Origin: Protopterus annectens
Taxonomy: Eukaryota; Chordata; Ceratodontiformes; Protopteridae
Assembly: GCF_019279795.1 (NCBI RefSeq)
Contig: NC_056738.1
Coordinates: 402,681,311-402,745,310, forward strand
Length of the DNA: 64,000 nt
Direction of reading: 5' to 3'
Below, piece after piece: positions 10,522-22,216 of the stretch; the stretch's first letter is position 1, and every line of letters begins with the position of its first letter. Made by a program: the position numbers and the translations under genes. The notes beneath the pieces were generated by a model. The model had not been told where the DNA came from, did not search any database, and saw nothing but the letters and a program-made list of their open reading frames with translations.

Positions 10522-11105
10522 TTAGCTACACAGAAGACTACCACAGCTTATACTGAATGTGAGGAGGAAGGACAAGGGTTCAGAAATTTGGAGAATGGTC
10601 CTAGCAAAGCCTGGTCTAGATATTGACCAATCTAGTTTGTACTGTTTTGTGAAGGTATGTACAAAGAACGAATATCTTTCCAAAAAGCCACCGATTAAGT
10701 TATGGCTCTGGGTAGGGAATGCCTGGACCCTGCCTGGAATCGCCTTACTGTGGTGAGTACAACAAAAGTAAATAGCATGTGACGACCATTTGGATATGGT
10801 TTGCTTTGACACGCAGTCATTTTTTCTTAAATTCATAAGAAATGAATAACTGATCAGAGTTTTGAGTTTTTTTTTCCCCGGTCAAGATATCACAATTGTC
10901 TGTGTACATCGAGTATGAAGAATCCTTCATCCCTCATCTGAGCCCTTTGAAAGAAAATGGGGAGATGCATATGAGGAGGATTCGTTCTCAGTGAAACCCT
11001 GTTTTGTAGAAAATGAGAAGGTTGAACTATCATGACAACTTGCAACTCTCTTCTTGCAGAAGTCAGAGCAGTCAGTAAAATACTTTTCCATGTTATGAAC
11101 CTCAA
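10522..11105 (-). pseudogene. Tyrosine recombinase remnant of DIRS a
   Basis: Minus-strand pieces 11105-10890 (TALTSARRELQV, FFILDVHRQL) and 10836-10522 (VSKQTISKW, HTFTKQYKLDW, GFARTILQ) match recombinases of family B in order. The Arg I region is altered and the His-x-x-Arg block is destroyed (PTQSHN in its place), so it cannot be active. Confidence 0.75.
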
Positions 11106-12500
11106 ATCAGTCTAATGGGCAGATCCCAATGGAGCAAGAGTTAATTTTCCAAATCATAGAGGAGATCTCATGGACATGTCATCTGTTTTCTCTGCAGTCT
11201 GGTAAGCAATACCCATTCAAAAACATTTTGCCACAAGAATGCATTGAACGGGTAAGGATCCATTCAAACGTCTGACAAATGAACCTTGACAGAGGAATAG
11301 AAGGACAGAGGTTAACCCGCACAGAAAAAGTAAAATACGAGAACTACTAGCCTTAAAAATTATCCTGGCTCTTCTCTTGGCACCAATTAGGAAAATCTTT
11401 TCTATTTAGTAATATACAATTTCCCAGCAGCGGTATTTTTTGCCTCCATTAATACCAGTTGCACAACCTCAGAAAATAAGTGCATAAAAGGAATTAAAAT
11501 AGTCTTATTGTGAGTTAAACTTGCTTCAGCATGGGATGTATTAAAAAATACCCGTTTTGTGAGAGTAGGTCCAATCTGTGAGAACACTTGTGATAACTGC
11601 CTTTGGCCATTTCCAAAACAAGGGAGAGCTACTGCTGCTTGGGCCAGAAGGGAGATGCCACAACGCTCTTTGGAGTCTCCTGAATCATCAGAAGGACCCT
11701 AAATATGGGGAGAAAAGCATATGGGAACATTCCTGTTAAGGAAAAAATGCATCTGTTTTCCAGGTTGCTTGCAACAAGTCCTGGATAAGAATTTTTCCAG
11801 TTTGCTTTGAATGGGGGCAAACAGATATGAGGTGTTCTGAGAAGCTGAACTGAATCCTGGAAGACTCCCCTGATTCAATTTCCATCAGTAAGGGACTGCC
11901 TTGGCCCTATTCAGCTCGACTACCACATTTTGTTGAGGGGATGCAAGACGTTTGCAGAAAGAGACTGCGTTGAAAAGCAACAATTGCTAGTCAGCACAGA
12001 AGGTAAGATCTGGTCATGTCAACCCTCCATTTACGTACCACATCACTGTTGTGCTGTCTGTAATCACTTAACACTCAAGGGAACCAAAGATGACAGAGAA
12101 AGTTAAAAGTATTTCTAACTGCCGTCATCTCTTACATGCGTCTGTGCGTTTTGGTCTTTCGGTTTTGTTTCAAAGAACATGCATTTTTACTTCCACAGAC
12201 ACCTCAACCCAAGCAAAGTCTGAGGTATCTAATTACACAATGTGCTTGAGTTAGAAGGGAAAATAGGAAATCTGGATCAAGATAAAACTGGTCTCTTCTC
12301 CAAAACAGTTACCTTTTTACAAAACCCAAAACAAGAACATGGAATGTTAGGGGATGCTGTGACCATAGAGATTTGACATGCCACTGAATCTTTCTCATGT
12401 GGAGTCTGGCTCGAGGAATCATGGATGCCATGAATTATAGGTATCCTGAGAAATTTACTTGCTGAAGCTTTGGACTGAGTGGAGGAAAATATCTCTACAC
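11106..12500 (-). pseudogene. Linker, RNase H and RT scraps of DIRS a
   Basis: Heavily decayed. The clearest landmark is an RNase H block near 12030-12060 on the minus strand (ITDSTTVMWYVN), which matches TDNTTVMWYINKQGG of family B rather than TDSMSVVW of family A. Linker-like sequence (FPYAFLPIFRVLL, near 11690-11780) lies downstream as expected. Beyond about 12200 the resemblance is weak. Confidence 0.5.
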
Positions 12501-12939
12501 TAATGTACTTTTTCCTTTTCTAGAAAAACTCTAAACTGATGCGTTTAGGAAACACCTCAGGAAAACAATCCTGTGACGAGGAGTCAAAATACTTTTGGAC
12601 ATGGAAACCAGTCTGTGAAGGCGATTTCTCACTCAAAGACACTACATTGACTACTTATCTAAGAAAAAAACTGAAGACCTTGCAGTTGGCAATATGCTAC
12701 TACCGAAGTTAGGCGCTGTGAATATCCTTAGCACACTGGAGAACCCAAAGAGTAAGGCAGAGAAATGAAAACGTAAGCCATACAGAAGACCATAAACTTT
12801 TGAAAATTGGAGACGTACAGGAATGTGATAAGCATACAAAAAACAAGCCAAACAAAACCCTGTGCCAAAGCGCTGAGACGCCAACCAATAATTCCAAATT
12901 CACTGACACTGTAGGGATCTAGCAAACCACTCAATCACC
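12501..12939. other. No gene recognised
   Basis: Minus-strand frames at 12651-12934 overlap one another in different registers and resemble nothing I know. This may be the eroded inner part of DIRS a. Confidence 0.35.
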
Positions 12940-13330
12940 AACAGATAAAAAGGGAATCAAACTAACAATCCACACACAAAAAGCAAAAATAAAATGCTCA
13001 ACGATTCATCACTTTTTTGCCCCCTACACTGGGACTTCATCAGATACTCCACACCACTAACAATCCCTTTAAATACCTAAAATGATTAACAAACAACATT
13101 TACCAATCCCCTCAAAAATTAAAAGAACCATTTAAAAAAAATGTTTAAGGAATGCTGTCAGGTACAAATTAGCCCTATGACATACATAATAGAGACCTTA
13201 TAAGAAAAACATTTTCAAGGATTAAAATGAAAGTATATATACAAATATATAAACTTGTATGTAAAATAAAACATTGAGTTACACACCATAAAATCCACGA
13301 ACTTGTAAAATAAGATGAATATGAAAATAA
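12940..13330 (-). repeat. Penelope-like terminal sequence with hammerhead-like core
   Basis: On the minus strand, near 12998-13035, CTGATGAAG is followed by TCCC, a short loop and GGGG, then GCAAAA. That is the layout of a hammerhead ribozyme core with a short stem II, except that the expected GAAA is altered. Downstream the order of A/T-rich blocks resembles that at 16888-17220. Terminal repeats of Penelope elements often carry hammerheads. The assignment is by resemblance only. Confidence 0.35.
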
Positions 13331-13429
13331 TGTAATGTATGGAGGAAACAAATACTATAACCACCCCCCAACGCAACCCACATTACACATCCCACAAACT
13401 CAGTGTGCCACTCAACCACAGCCCATAAG

Positions 13430-13965
13430 GCGTAACGTACCCAACACTCTAGTCGTAGGTGACTCTATAGTCAGGCACACTTAAGTTCCACTCATCAGGT
13501 TAAACAAGGAGAAAGTTACCACCACCTACCTGTCAGGTGCCAGGATCCGACACATAACGCACACACTCAGTTCACTCCACAAGTACAAATAGGACTGTCA
13601 TTGTTCATGATGGTGTGAATTACCCGAGATGTACTCCCTGGACTAAATGAAGAGACATGGAGGAGCTCTCCGATCTTGTAGCCCAGGCAGGTATGACCCT
13701 AGCCCTGCGTAGCATCCTGCCATCACCCAGTATGATACCACAGTACAAGGACAAAATGATTGACTTCAACAATTGGCTAAGCTTCTGGTGTTATTCTAAG
13801 GGGATCCAGTATCTGTCTGCCTAGGATAACATGATCAACAGACCATGATGCTTTGCCAGAGATGGCCTGCACCTGTCGCCCTTGGGATTCCGGATACGGG
13901 CCAAGGTTCTTGCCACCCCTACAGCGCCTTTTTCAGGCAAGGTTCAAATGACAAATTCACCACCA
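13430..13965 (+). pseudogene. CR1 ORF1 esterase (SGNH/GDSL) domain
   Basis: CR1-clade ORF1 proteins carry a lipid-esterase-like domain. Its landmarks are here: VVGDSIVRHT (catalytic Ser block) near 13452-13480, a GVNYP block near 13612-13626 standing in for the usual Gly/Asn block, and RDGLHLSPLG (catalytic Asp-His) near 13858-13885. The reading frame changes between them and stops are present. This domain is the main reason for choosing CR1 over other LINE clades. Confidence 0.7.
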
Positions 13966-13979
13966 CCATAACAGGTACA

Positions 13980-16700
13980 AGCAAGCAAAATCTGAGGGTA
14001 ATGCTACTCAATGCTAGAAGTCTAAAGCTCAAAATGCACTCACTCGAGGCACTCCTTAAAATGGAGAACACAGACATCTGTGCAGTGACAGAGACCTGGG
14101 TCAAGGCTCCAGACAGCACCCCTGCATTACCACGCTATAATCTGTACCACACCTTTCGGCCACCTAACCTGGACCGAAACACTGAAGGCGGAAGCATGTC
14201 CATATTCATTAATGAAAGCCACACCTCCAGGCTAGTTGCTCAGCATCAGACTATCCAAGTGCAACTAACTCTGGGCAAGACCGCAATCCAAATTGTAACT
14301 TGCTATAAATCCCCCACCATGCCCCAGGTTATCCACTCATTTCTTGATACACTAGAAAATATTAGGGTACAACCCAACACCCGAATAATGGGCAATTTCA
14401 ACTACCCCACCATTAACTGGGAAAGCTACTCGTACCAACTCTTTTCCTCAACGTTTTCTGGAATTCATTAAATTCCAATGCCTTGGATCAACTTATCCAC
14501 ACTCCCACCAGGGGCAGCAATATCCTAGACCTGGTCATTACACCAACATGGGTGACCGGTGTTCCACACCAGAGATCAATTCCTCATTGGTCAGATGCGA
14601 CCACAAGCTAATCATCCTAGACACCAACATCCTGCCTCAACCCCCATAATAGGGAAACCACTGTAAAAAAAATTCTCTAAAGCCAACTTCACGCCTCTCA
14701 AGCCAGAAGTGGCAAACTTTGCAACACCTATGCAAATGGACAATAGAGGTACAACTGTTGAATCCTACACAAATGCACTTTATAAGCACTTACATGAGTG
14801 CTATCCCTAAGAGAACCAAGATGCTAGCCTCTAAAAAAAGGAAGCCAATCTGGTGGTCCCCTGCCATAAACAAACTCTACAACAGAAAGAAACTGCTGCA
14901 AAACAGTAAAATCCTAGGATTGGAGGAACTCCCTGGTCAGCCTCAGTAAGAAGCCGAGATCCCTCAAAATCCTCCAAAGCTAGTTACGAAAACAGAATTG
15001 CCACTGACTCTAAAGGCAACCACAAAGCATTCTATAGCTATATCAAGACTCTCAATGGCAACACTCAGATCTGCTACGAGTTACAATGGCACTAAATATA
15101 CAGAAATAACTGATATTGCCAACATCCTGGCAGATAGGTTCAGTGTTAACTTTATCCCCCACCTAAGGGCCTACCTCTATACTGGAAGAATGCAAAGTTC
15201 CTGTAATCACAGCTGCAGAGGTAAAAAAAAACTCTCTCCAAAGCAAAGAACACAGCATCCATGGGACCTAACAACATCCCAGGCTGCGTTCTACATAAAC
15301 TACAGAACAAACTGGCACCCCACCTAAGTACCCTGCTGAATCATAGCCTCACATCAGGCTTTGTGCCCATTGAATAGCTCACAGCAACGGTTATCCCACT
15401 CCACAAAGGGAAAGCCACCACAGAACCCGGGAACTACCACCCCATTAGCCTGACGAGCATTGTCTGCAAGGCCATGGAAAGCATCATCATGGAACTTATA
15501 AACTAAGACATTGGTAATCGCCAAGCTATGGAACCCACCAAGTTATGGTTTGTAAAAGGCAGATCATGTCTCCTAAACCTGAGCAGTAACCAAAGACAGA
15601 GAAGAGGGTAAGGTAGTTCACACAGCCTACCTAGATCACTTCAAGGTTTGACACCATACCCCACTCTAGAATTTTAAACACTAAACTAGGTATAAATCCT
15701 TATGTCACAAGATGGGTTGCCAATTGGCTCAGTGACTGAACACACTGCGAAAGTAGCAGACTCCAAATCCAACTTCAGATCAGTGACAAGTGGAGTATTA
15801 CAGGGTTCGGTAATGGGTCCTCCCCTGTTTATCTACTTCTCTGAAGTACAGGCCAACACAGAAGGGCTTTGGATAACGAAGTTCCCAGATGACTGCAAAT
15901 TAGGAGCCATAATCAAAACTAACGATGTGGACATCCTACAAAAGGGCCTCACTGAGATATATGCCTGGTGTCAAAGCCATGGCCTCAAGCTCAATGCCAA
16001 AAAGTAGATTGTCATCCCCTTTTGAAAAAACTGTACCCATGAACTACCACATAGGCGGTAGTCTACTTAAAACCAAAAGTATGTTGAGACCTTGGGACAC
16101 AGGTGGACAGTAGTCTCTCCTTTGATAATCACATCGCCACAGTAGTATGGAAATACTTCTAAGTGTCACACCATCAGAAAAGGTTTCTCATCCAGGAACA
16201 AACAAACAAAAAACAAAAAAAAAAAGGGCCATTGTTCCGCTCTACTCATCACTCATTAGACCCACTATATAGAGTACAACAACTTTTTTGGTATGTAGCT
16301 CACAACACCTCTACAATTGGAAAGACACCAGAAATAACTCACAGAGAGGATTACCCGTCTCACGCAGGTGGTCTCAAAAAACTCCAGGTTTACTTTGTTA
16401 CATATTGCCTACTCAGAGGAAAGCACTGCCCAGCATACAAAGATATGTCCAACCCAGAACTGTTGGACATGCTCCACTTAAAGAAATCCCAATCCCTCCG
16501 AGCTACACACTCTAGGGACCTAAACCTTGTCACAACAATAAACAGAACATGCTGGAGGGATAGATTCCTGACACAGACACCTCCATACTCTGGAACAAAC
16601 TACCTATTGATATCAAACAAAGCTCCTCAGTAGCACTCAAGAAAAATCTTGATGACTGGATAGGAAAAAGGAAATACACCCCAGGGATCACTTCTGTGGC
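13980..16700 (+). pseudogene. CR1 ORF2: apurinic-type endonuclease and reverse transcriptase
   Basis: The endonuclease begins near 13990 (MLLNARSL). It keeps its catalytic Glu in VTETW near 14085-14099 and has a GNFNYP block near 14389-14406, where GDFN is usual; this Asp to Asn change would disable it. RT blocks are NYHPISLTS near 15432, GSVMGPPLF near 15811, and FPDDCKLGA near 15882-15908, where FADD is usual. The C-terminal region (NRTCWRDRF) lies near 16540-16570. The frame shifts many times. Confidence 0.82.
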
Positions 16701-16802
16701 TCTGCTTGAAAGGGGCACAGGATAATTTTCTTGGGTGGTGAAAGCCAGGGTACCATTCTGGCTAGGCTTATATAGGCCCTAGGGCCAATAGTCTAGAACC
16801 TG

Positions 16803-16804
16803 TC

Positions 16805-16842
<38 letters not shown>

Positions 16843-16847
16843 TACAT

Positions 16848-16886
<39 letters not shown>
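16803..16886. repeat. TA/CA microsatellite
   Basis: Two runs of TA repeats separated by a short ACACACACATACATACACA stretch. It sits directly at the 3' end of the CR1 tail. Confidence 0.9.
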
Positions 16887-16887
<1 letters not shown>

Positions 16888-16888
<1 letters not shown>

Positions 16889-17220
16889 GAAACAGTCAAT
16901 TCTATAAAACAATAGTAAAGTCAGTCCCCTGTGGCTTGGACTCGAAATACTGGCACTCAAAGTGATAAAATCTTCCTTTATTCAAACAATAGTTAAGCGC
17001 TTTCATCTAAGACACTTAGACTTCCTCAGAACAAAGCCTTTCCATATACATTAGGTTTATATACATTCATCTTCAATTAACTAATTAATTACAATCATTT
17101 TAAAAAATTTAAAGTGCCAATGTGCCATTTATTTAAAATTGTCATTCAAAAGTTCCTTTAAGCATTCCCTTTCAGAATTCTTGCCAACTCTAATAAATAC
17201 AATCAATTGATTAGAACTAA
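16888..17220 (-). repeat. Penelope-like terminal sequence with hammerhead-like core
   Basis: On the minus strand, near 16998-17037, CTGAGGA is followed by AG, a perfect 6 bp stem TCTAAG/CTTAGA with a 3-nt loop, then TGAAAGCGC. CTGANGA and GAAA are the two invariant hammerhead boxes. I could not place the third box (UH cleavage site with a good stem III), so activity is unproven. The region lies just upstream of a Penelope ORF remnant but is on the opposite strand. Confidence 0.45.
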
Positions 17221-17979
17221 AATATATAGGAAAGAGACTTTTAGCAATGGATATTTAGAATATACTAGTTCTCATCCTATGACAAAAGAGTATAATCAAG
17301 GGGCAATGCATTAGGGCCGCCAGGATGACATCGGAACACACAGATTTAGTAATGGAACTACAACTCATAGGGGATATGTTCATCGAAAGGGGATACCCCA
17401 GATGGTTAGTCAAAAATGTAACCAGTTATGCAGAGAATGAGAGAGGAAAAAAATATGTACCCCTATTAGGGAAAGGGCCCTTAGTTAAGGCTAATAACAC
17501 CAGGGATAGAGGCGGTGAGACCCATACTGATTATACAAGAGCTTGTATATTACAACACACACCTTGGACCACGAACATTAAAAATATTATTTCCGACAAT
17601 TGGAATTTATTAAAAATGGACAGGAGAATTGTGGATATTGTGGGGGAAACACCTAGACTTGTTTCCAGAAATGGGTGTAACATGAAAATGGAACTGGAAA
17701 GGAAAATATGCACCAGGGCTAATGCAATAGAGGGGAAAGGTACTACAAGATGTGGTACCTGTAACCAGTGTAGGTACATTTTTTCAGAGAATAGTATCAA
17801 ACTGGAAGATACCCTTGGGACAGAGATAAAGTTTAGGAAAGGCAATTGTAGGACTTCTCACATGGTATATCTAGCTACATGTTCCACGTGTCCTAGCTAC
17901 TATGTTGGGAAGACAGACAGAAGTCTCAGAGAAAGAATATACGATCACTATTATTGTATAAAGAAAAAAGATACAAAAA
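17220..17979 (+). pseudogene. Penelope-like element: end of RT and GIY-YIG endonuclease
   Basis: The open frame runs into the assembly gap. The annotated Met at 17325 is not the true start, because family-like sequence continues upstream in frame (TSSHPM near 17260, GQCIRAARM near 17305-17330). After the RT C-terminus (RGYPRWLV) come a Cys cluster (CGTCNQCRY, near 17755-17780) and the GIY-YIG core: MVYLATCSTC, YYVGKTDRSLRERIYDH near 17860-17955. The catalytic Arg is present; the Glu would fall in the gap. Penelope elements use this nuclease for insertion. The 5' part is missing. Confidence 0.82.
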
Positions 17980-18479
17980 NNNNNNNNNNNNNNNNNNNNN
18001 NNNNNNNNNNNNNNNNNNNNNNNNNNNNNNNNNNNNNNNNNNNNNNNNNNNNNNNNNNNNNNNNNNNNNNNNNNNNNNNNNNNNNNNNNNNNNNNNNNNN
18101 NNNNNNNNNNNNNNNNNNNNNNNNNNNNNNNNNNNNNNNNNNNNNNNNNNNNNNNNNNNNNNNNNNNNNNNNNNNNNNNNNNNNNNNNNNNNNNNNNNNN
18201 NNNNNNNNNNNNNNNNNNNNNNNNNNNNNNNNNNNNNNNNNNNNNNNNNNNNNNNNNNNNNNNNNNNNNNNNNNNNNNNNNNNNNNNNNNNNNNNNNNNN
18301 NNNNNNNNNNNNNNNNNNNNNNNNNNNNNNNNNNNNNNNNNNNNNNNNNNNNNNNNNNNNNNNNNNNNNNNNNNNNNNNNNNNNNNNNNNNNNNNNNNNN
18401 NNNNNNNNNNNNNNNNNNNNNNNNNNNNNNNNNNNNNNNNNNNNNNNNNNNNNNNNNNNNNNNNNNNNNNNNNNNNNNN
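17980..18479. other. Assembly gap of exactly 500 N
   Basis: A round-number gap, so its true length is unknown. Any frame that appears to read through it is artificial. Confidence 1.
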
Positions 18480-18560
18480 TGTGGGATGTGCAAGTGTGGC
18501 AGTGTGTAAGTGTATGTGCGTGTGCATGTATATTATATGTATATTACATATATATATGAT
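18480..18560. repeat. TG/TA-rich simple sequence at the gap edge
   Basis: GTGTGTAAGTGTATGTGCGT grading into ATATATATG. Low-complexity sequence next to the gap may be the reason the assembly stopped there. Confidence 0.75.
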
Positions 18561-18599
18561 GAATCTAAAAGATGTATTCAATTCACCACTCCCCTCTAG

Positions 18600-19139
18600 T
18601 TGCAGGCCCATATATTACCAAACCCAAACAAACAGTATAAAACCAAAAAAGCACCATATCTATTAAGGGAACTACCTACTTGAAACACTAAGAACACTGA
18701 AATGTTACAGCTTAGCAGCTCTCAATTTTTAGAGAAGCTAACTCCCTATATTCTTCCTCCTCCCATAGCTCCCCTGTAATGTCCTGAAAAAGTATTTTGT
18801 GGAAATGTCATACAAGTGTTCATAAATTCTTCGCTGTAAGGCCCTTTCCATCTTCCCCACGTAAAATTATTCACACACCACACAGACTAAATATATCACT
18901 CCCTTGCTATCGCAATTATAAAACATGTTAGCTTCCAATAACCCATCTCTACTAGGAATATAAACATTACTAGTATGGTTAAGGTAAATACATTGTCTAC
19001 ATTTGCCATGCTTAAATGTTCCAACATTTCCTTTCTTAATGTTTGAATTAGTTTTATTTTCCAAGTTATTTTTTATACTGAGGTCTTTCCTATAAATAAA
19101 TCTAATTGGTTCATTAAAAACATTATCATTGTTCATATA
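18600..19139 (-). pseudogene. Second Penelope-like element: GIY-YIG endonuclease remnant
   Basis: Minus strand from 19136: a Cys motif (CRQCIYLNH near 19000) followed by VIYLVCVVC near 18885, the first half of a GIY-YIG domain. After a frameshift the second half appears near 18790-18860 (VGKMERALQRRIYEH with small breaks). It clearly differs in sequence from the copy at 17220-17979 and lies on the other strand, so it is a separate insertion. The upstream RT part is cut off at the edge of DIRS c. Confidence 0.72.
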
Positions 19140-20039
19140 TCTTTGAAAAAAAATTCCAATATTTATTAAAATGAAGCTATGCAGTCACCATAACGTTCCA
19201 TCCGAGTTGTTGCTCTTCATTTGTCTTCAACCTGTGGGACACGGATCCGACTCGGCCGCATTTCACCAGCATCGGATCAGAGCTCCTACCCACAATCCCC
19301 CTTGTCTCCTTCCTCCCTTCAGACAGTTTGCTGCTCACCATAGCAACCCAACCTGACAATGTTTTATCCCTTGGGACAATAACCCAGAAAATATTACAGG
19401 GAATGACCATTTATGCCAAGAGGAGGCCCATGCTTCTTTCAGCCAGAACACCCCACAGCCCATATAAGGTAGGAGGAAGGAGGGAGGGATAGTTGAAGAC
19501 AAATGTAGAGCAACAACTAAGATGGAATGTTATGGTGAGTGCATAAAAGAAGTTATGTAACTACCATAATGTTTCATGTTATTTGTCCTTCATCTTGCCT
19601 TCCTTCTTGCTGGATGGGTTCGGAGCAGATCTTCTGCTCAGACTCTGCCACTTTCTATAGCTCGAGAACTCTTTACTGGCTCGAGGCTACCCCTTATACC
19701 AGGATGCCCAGCGTCAGCTATCCAGATCTCATTTGAGATAGCTCACACTAGACCATCATAGAACATAATCCATTATTATTAAACCTGGATATACAGTAAA
19801 CTGTCATGGTTTGCTTGGGAAGCAACCAAGAACAAAACAAGTTAGCCAGTGAAACCACTGAAAAAGTCTCTCAATCATCAAGGAAGGGAGAAGGAGGGAG
19901 GGATGCAAGAAGGAAGGTGAGATGAACAGCTAACATGAAATGTTATGGTAGGTACATAACTTCTTTATGTTAATTTGTCCAATCTTGCCTTCGTTCTTGC
20001 TGGATGGGACAGCGTCCTAGCACCTCAATCCTGGGTGGC

Positions 20040-20800
20040 TCACTGGAACAGACTCTTCAGAACCATGGAACCAAAGAAAACCCTACCCCAGGAGACAACA
20101 TCTACTTTGTAATGAGAAATAAATGTATAAGGATCTGCCCAAGTAGCTGCTGCACAAAATGAATCTATGGGCAATCTAGACTGAAAAGCTACCAAAGTAG
20201 CGAACGACCTGGTTGAATGACCCTTGGGTCTTGCTGGAAGATCTTTTTGTCGCAAATGTTTAAGGATAGGCAATGATGTCTAATAACCATTTTGCAAGGT
20301 TACTTTAGAAACTGGAAGGCCTCGTTTGTTGTTAGCAAATGAAAGGAACAACTGATCTGGCTTTCTCAGCTCTTTAGTTCTATGGAAATAGAAACATAGT
20401 TGTCTATGCACATCCAATTGGTGTAATCTGTACTCTGCCTTGTTCAATGGATCGATTCAAATTGTGTTCTGAACAAACCTTAGGTAGAAAAGATGGGTTG
20501 GTTCTCGGAGAAACTCTCTGTGTGAAAATCCTAGTTTGAAGGACCAACACATAGGGCATGGAGTTCTGAAACACTTCTGGCAGAAATAACAGCAACTAGG
20601 AAGAGAGTTTTCCAAGAGAGAAATTTCAAAGAACATGATGCTGCTGGTTCAAAGGGTGGCAGTATCAAGGAGGCCAGAACCAAGAGATGAGGTGAGATCC
20701 CAAGGTGGAGAGAGGCTCTCTCACTGGGGATCTGTGTAGATATGTACCTCTCATGAAGGCCTTACAGAGTTCGAGACACATTATGCTTGAGTTAAAAAGT
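20040..20800 (-). pseudogene. Recombinase remnant of DIRS d
   Basis: Pieces show FLVAVISARSVSEL near 20560-20610, where Arg-Arg has become Arg-Ser at the Arg I site. HSTRSFATL lies near 20210-20230 and SHYKVDVVS near 20095-20115. The N-terminal core-binding domain is deleted: RNase H sequence joins directly to recombinase sequence near 20780-20830. Confidence 0.75.
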
Positions 20801-20829
20801 CTGATGTGAAAATCTTGCCCATCTGTACT

Positions 20830-22168
20830 GCAATAGTCCCGGCAGGGAGAGAGTCTTTAAGAGCTTGCAACATTAGGAGCACTGCTCTCACCTCCAGGAT
20901 GTTGATGTGCAAGTGGTACTTGTGAGGTTGCCATGTGCCTTTGACTGTCTTCCCTAGATAATGCCCCCCCCCCCTTATCAGGGAAGCATCCGTGGTCACT
21001 GTGGAAACTGGATGGGATTCCATGAAAGGTCTGTCCTGAGTCACTAGCGGGGAGACAATCCACCAGGAAAGGTGTCTTTTGCAAGATTCCGTAATTAGCA
21101 TCATGTGAGACATGGGTAATTCCTGTAAGGACCATTGTGTGAAAAGAAGCCACTGAAGGATTCTCATGTGAAAGCGTGCTAAGGGAACTAGAAGAACGGC
21201 TGCTGCCATGGACCCTACAGCTTGAAGGACATATTTTACTTGAATTCTTTTGCTCCTCAGGAGAAGTGACACCCATTGTCGAATAATGGAAACTCTTTTC
21301 TGAGGCAATTTTACTATCATTTTTCTTAGCTCTGCTCCTATGTATGTAATAGATTGATAGGGCAACAAGGCAGAATTTTTGAAGTTTGTGATGCCTAGTT
21401 GAGGGCAGGATGTGATTGTGCAATCTCGTGCCTCTAAGTTGTTGCCTGGTGGTAGCAGTGAGGCGCCAGTCATCTAGATAAGGAAACACCTGGAATCCTA
21501 GATGTCTCAGGTGAGCAGTTACTGCCATGCATTTGAACACCCTGAGGGCTGTGGTGAGACCAAAGGGCAGAGCTCTGAATTGGTAATGACTGGAAGTGTA
21601 GAAATCTCCTGGACCGTCTGTCCATTTTTATATGATAGTACGCGCCCTGAAGATCTATTGAGCACATCCAATTGTCCTGACCCAGAAAGGGGAGAATGGA
21701 CTGCAGTGTTACCATTCTGATCTTTTCTTTTTGTACAGATTTGTTTTATCTGCCGAGATCCAGAATTGGTCTCAAGTCCCCTATCTTTTTGGGCACTAAA
21801 AAGAATCTTAAGTTCTGGATCCTATTTGGTCTGCGGGGACTTCCTGGATGGCTCTTTTTTCTAGCAGTCTTGAAACTTCTGCGACTGCCTGATCCCATAG
21901 ATTGGGTGGAACATCTGGGATGGATTTTTTTGAACCAAAAGGGGGTTGATGGAAGGGAATTTTGTAACCTCCGGATATAATGGGTAGTACCCATTTGTCT
22001 TCTGTAATATTTTGCCAGGCGATTTGGGTACAATGAAAGCCTTCCCCCAACTGCCTCCAGAGTTGAGCAGTCAGGCATCCCTTCAGGGATGCTGATAGGG
22101 TTTGGAAGAGAACGTATCTCAGTCACCCTGATTTTGCAGACCCCCTGTACCACGAGGGCGTCTGCCAT
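20830..22168 (-). pseudogene. Reverse transcriptase and RNase H of DIRS d
   Basis: RT N-terminus from 22168 with an LEKRAIQEVPADQ block near 21850; SIDLQGAYYHI near 21650; active-site box FPYLDDW near 21470, intact. Thumb VGSMAAAVLLVPLARFHMRI near 21170-21220. RNase H DASLI near 20980 and INILEVRAVLLMLQALKDSL near 20860-20910. At least four frame changes. RNase H ends abruptly where the deletion begins. Confidence 0.82.
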
Positions 22169-22216
22169 TTTTACTGTTTCCCACTCTGCCCCTGGGGGAA
22201 AATATCACCATGTGCA

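Larger units (their letters stand above)
3946..12500 (-). mobile_element. DIRS element a (old, family-B-like), split by element b
   Basis: Two pieces, 3946-4221 and 10380 to about 12500, belong to one minus-strand DIRS element. The left piece starts with an end-like sequence (GTGTAAGTAAACTTACC). Its reverse complement, somewhat diverged, recurs at about 10430-10487 as the ICR. Past the ICR, the recombinase, linker and RNase H remnants follow in the normal order. Element b sits between the left terminal repeat and the ICR. The inner edge near 12500 is approximate, and gag and most of the RT are missing. It is the most decayed DIRS copy in the window, which fits its position as the oldest layer. 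Confidence 0.7.
13390..16802 (+). mobile_element. CR1 LINE, long but dead copy
   Basis: The longest LINE in the window. It holds the end of ORF1, most of ORF2 (endonuclease and RT) and the 3' tail, ending next to a TA microsatellite. Stops and frameshifts are frequent throughout. The tail matches those of the copies at 1-1275 and 34010-35125. The plus orientation is antisense to SF1. Confidence 0.85.

Noticed and set aside
12651-12934. Overlapping hydrophobic minus-strand frames that look like membrane segments
   Set aside because: Three registers overlap in AT-rich, pyrimidine-rich sequence, which gives such peptides by chance.
17325-18509. A 394-codon frame reading through the run of N
   Set aside because: The gap has unknown length and content, so only the part up to 17979 is real sequence.
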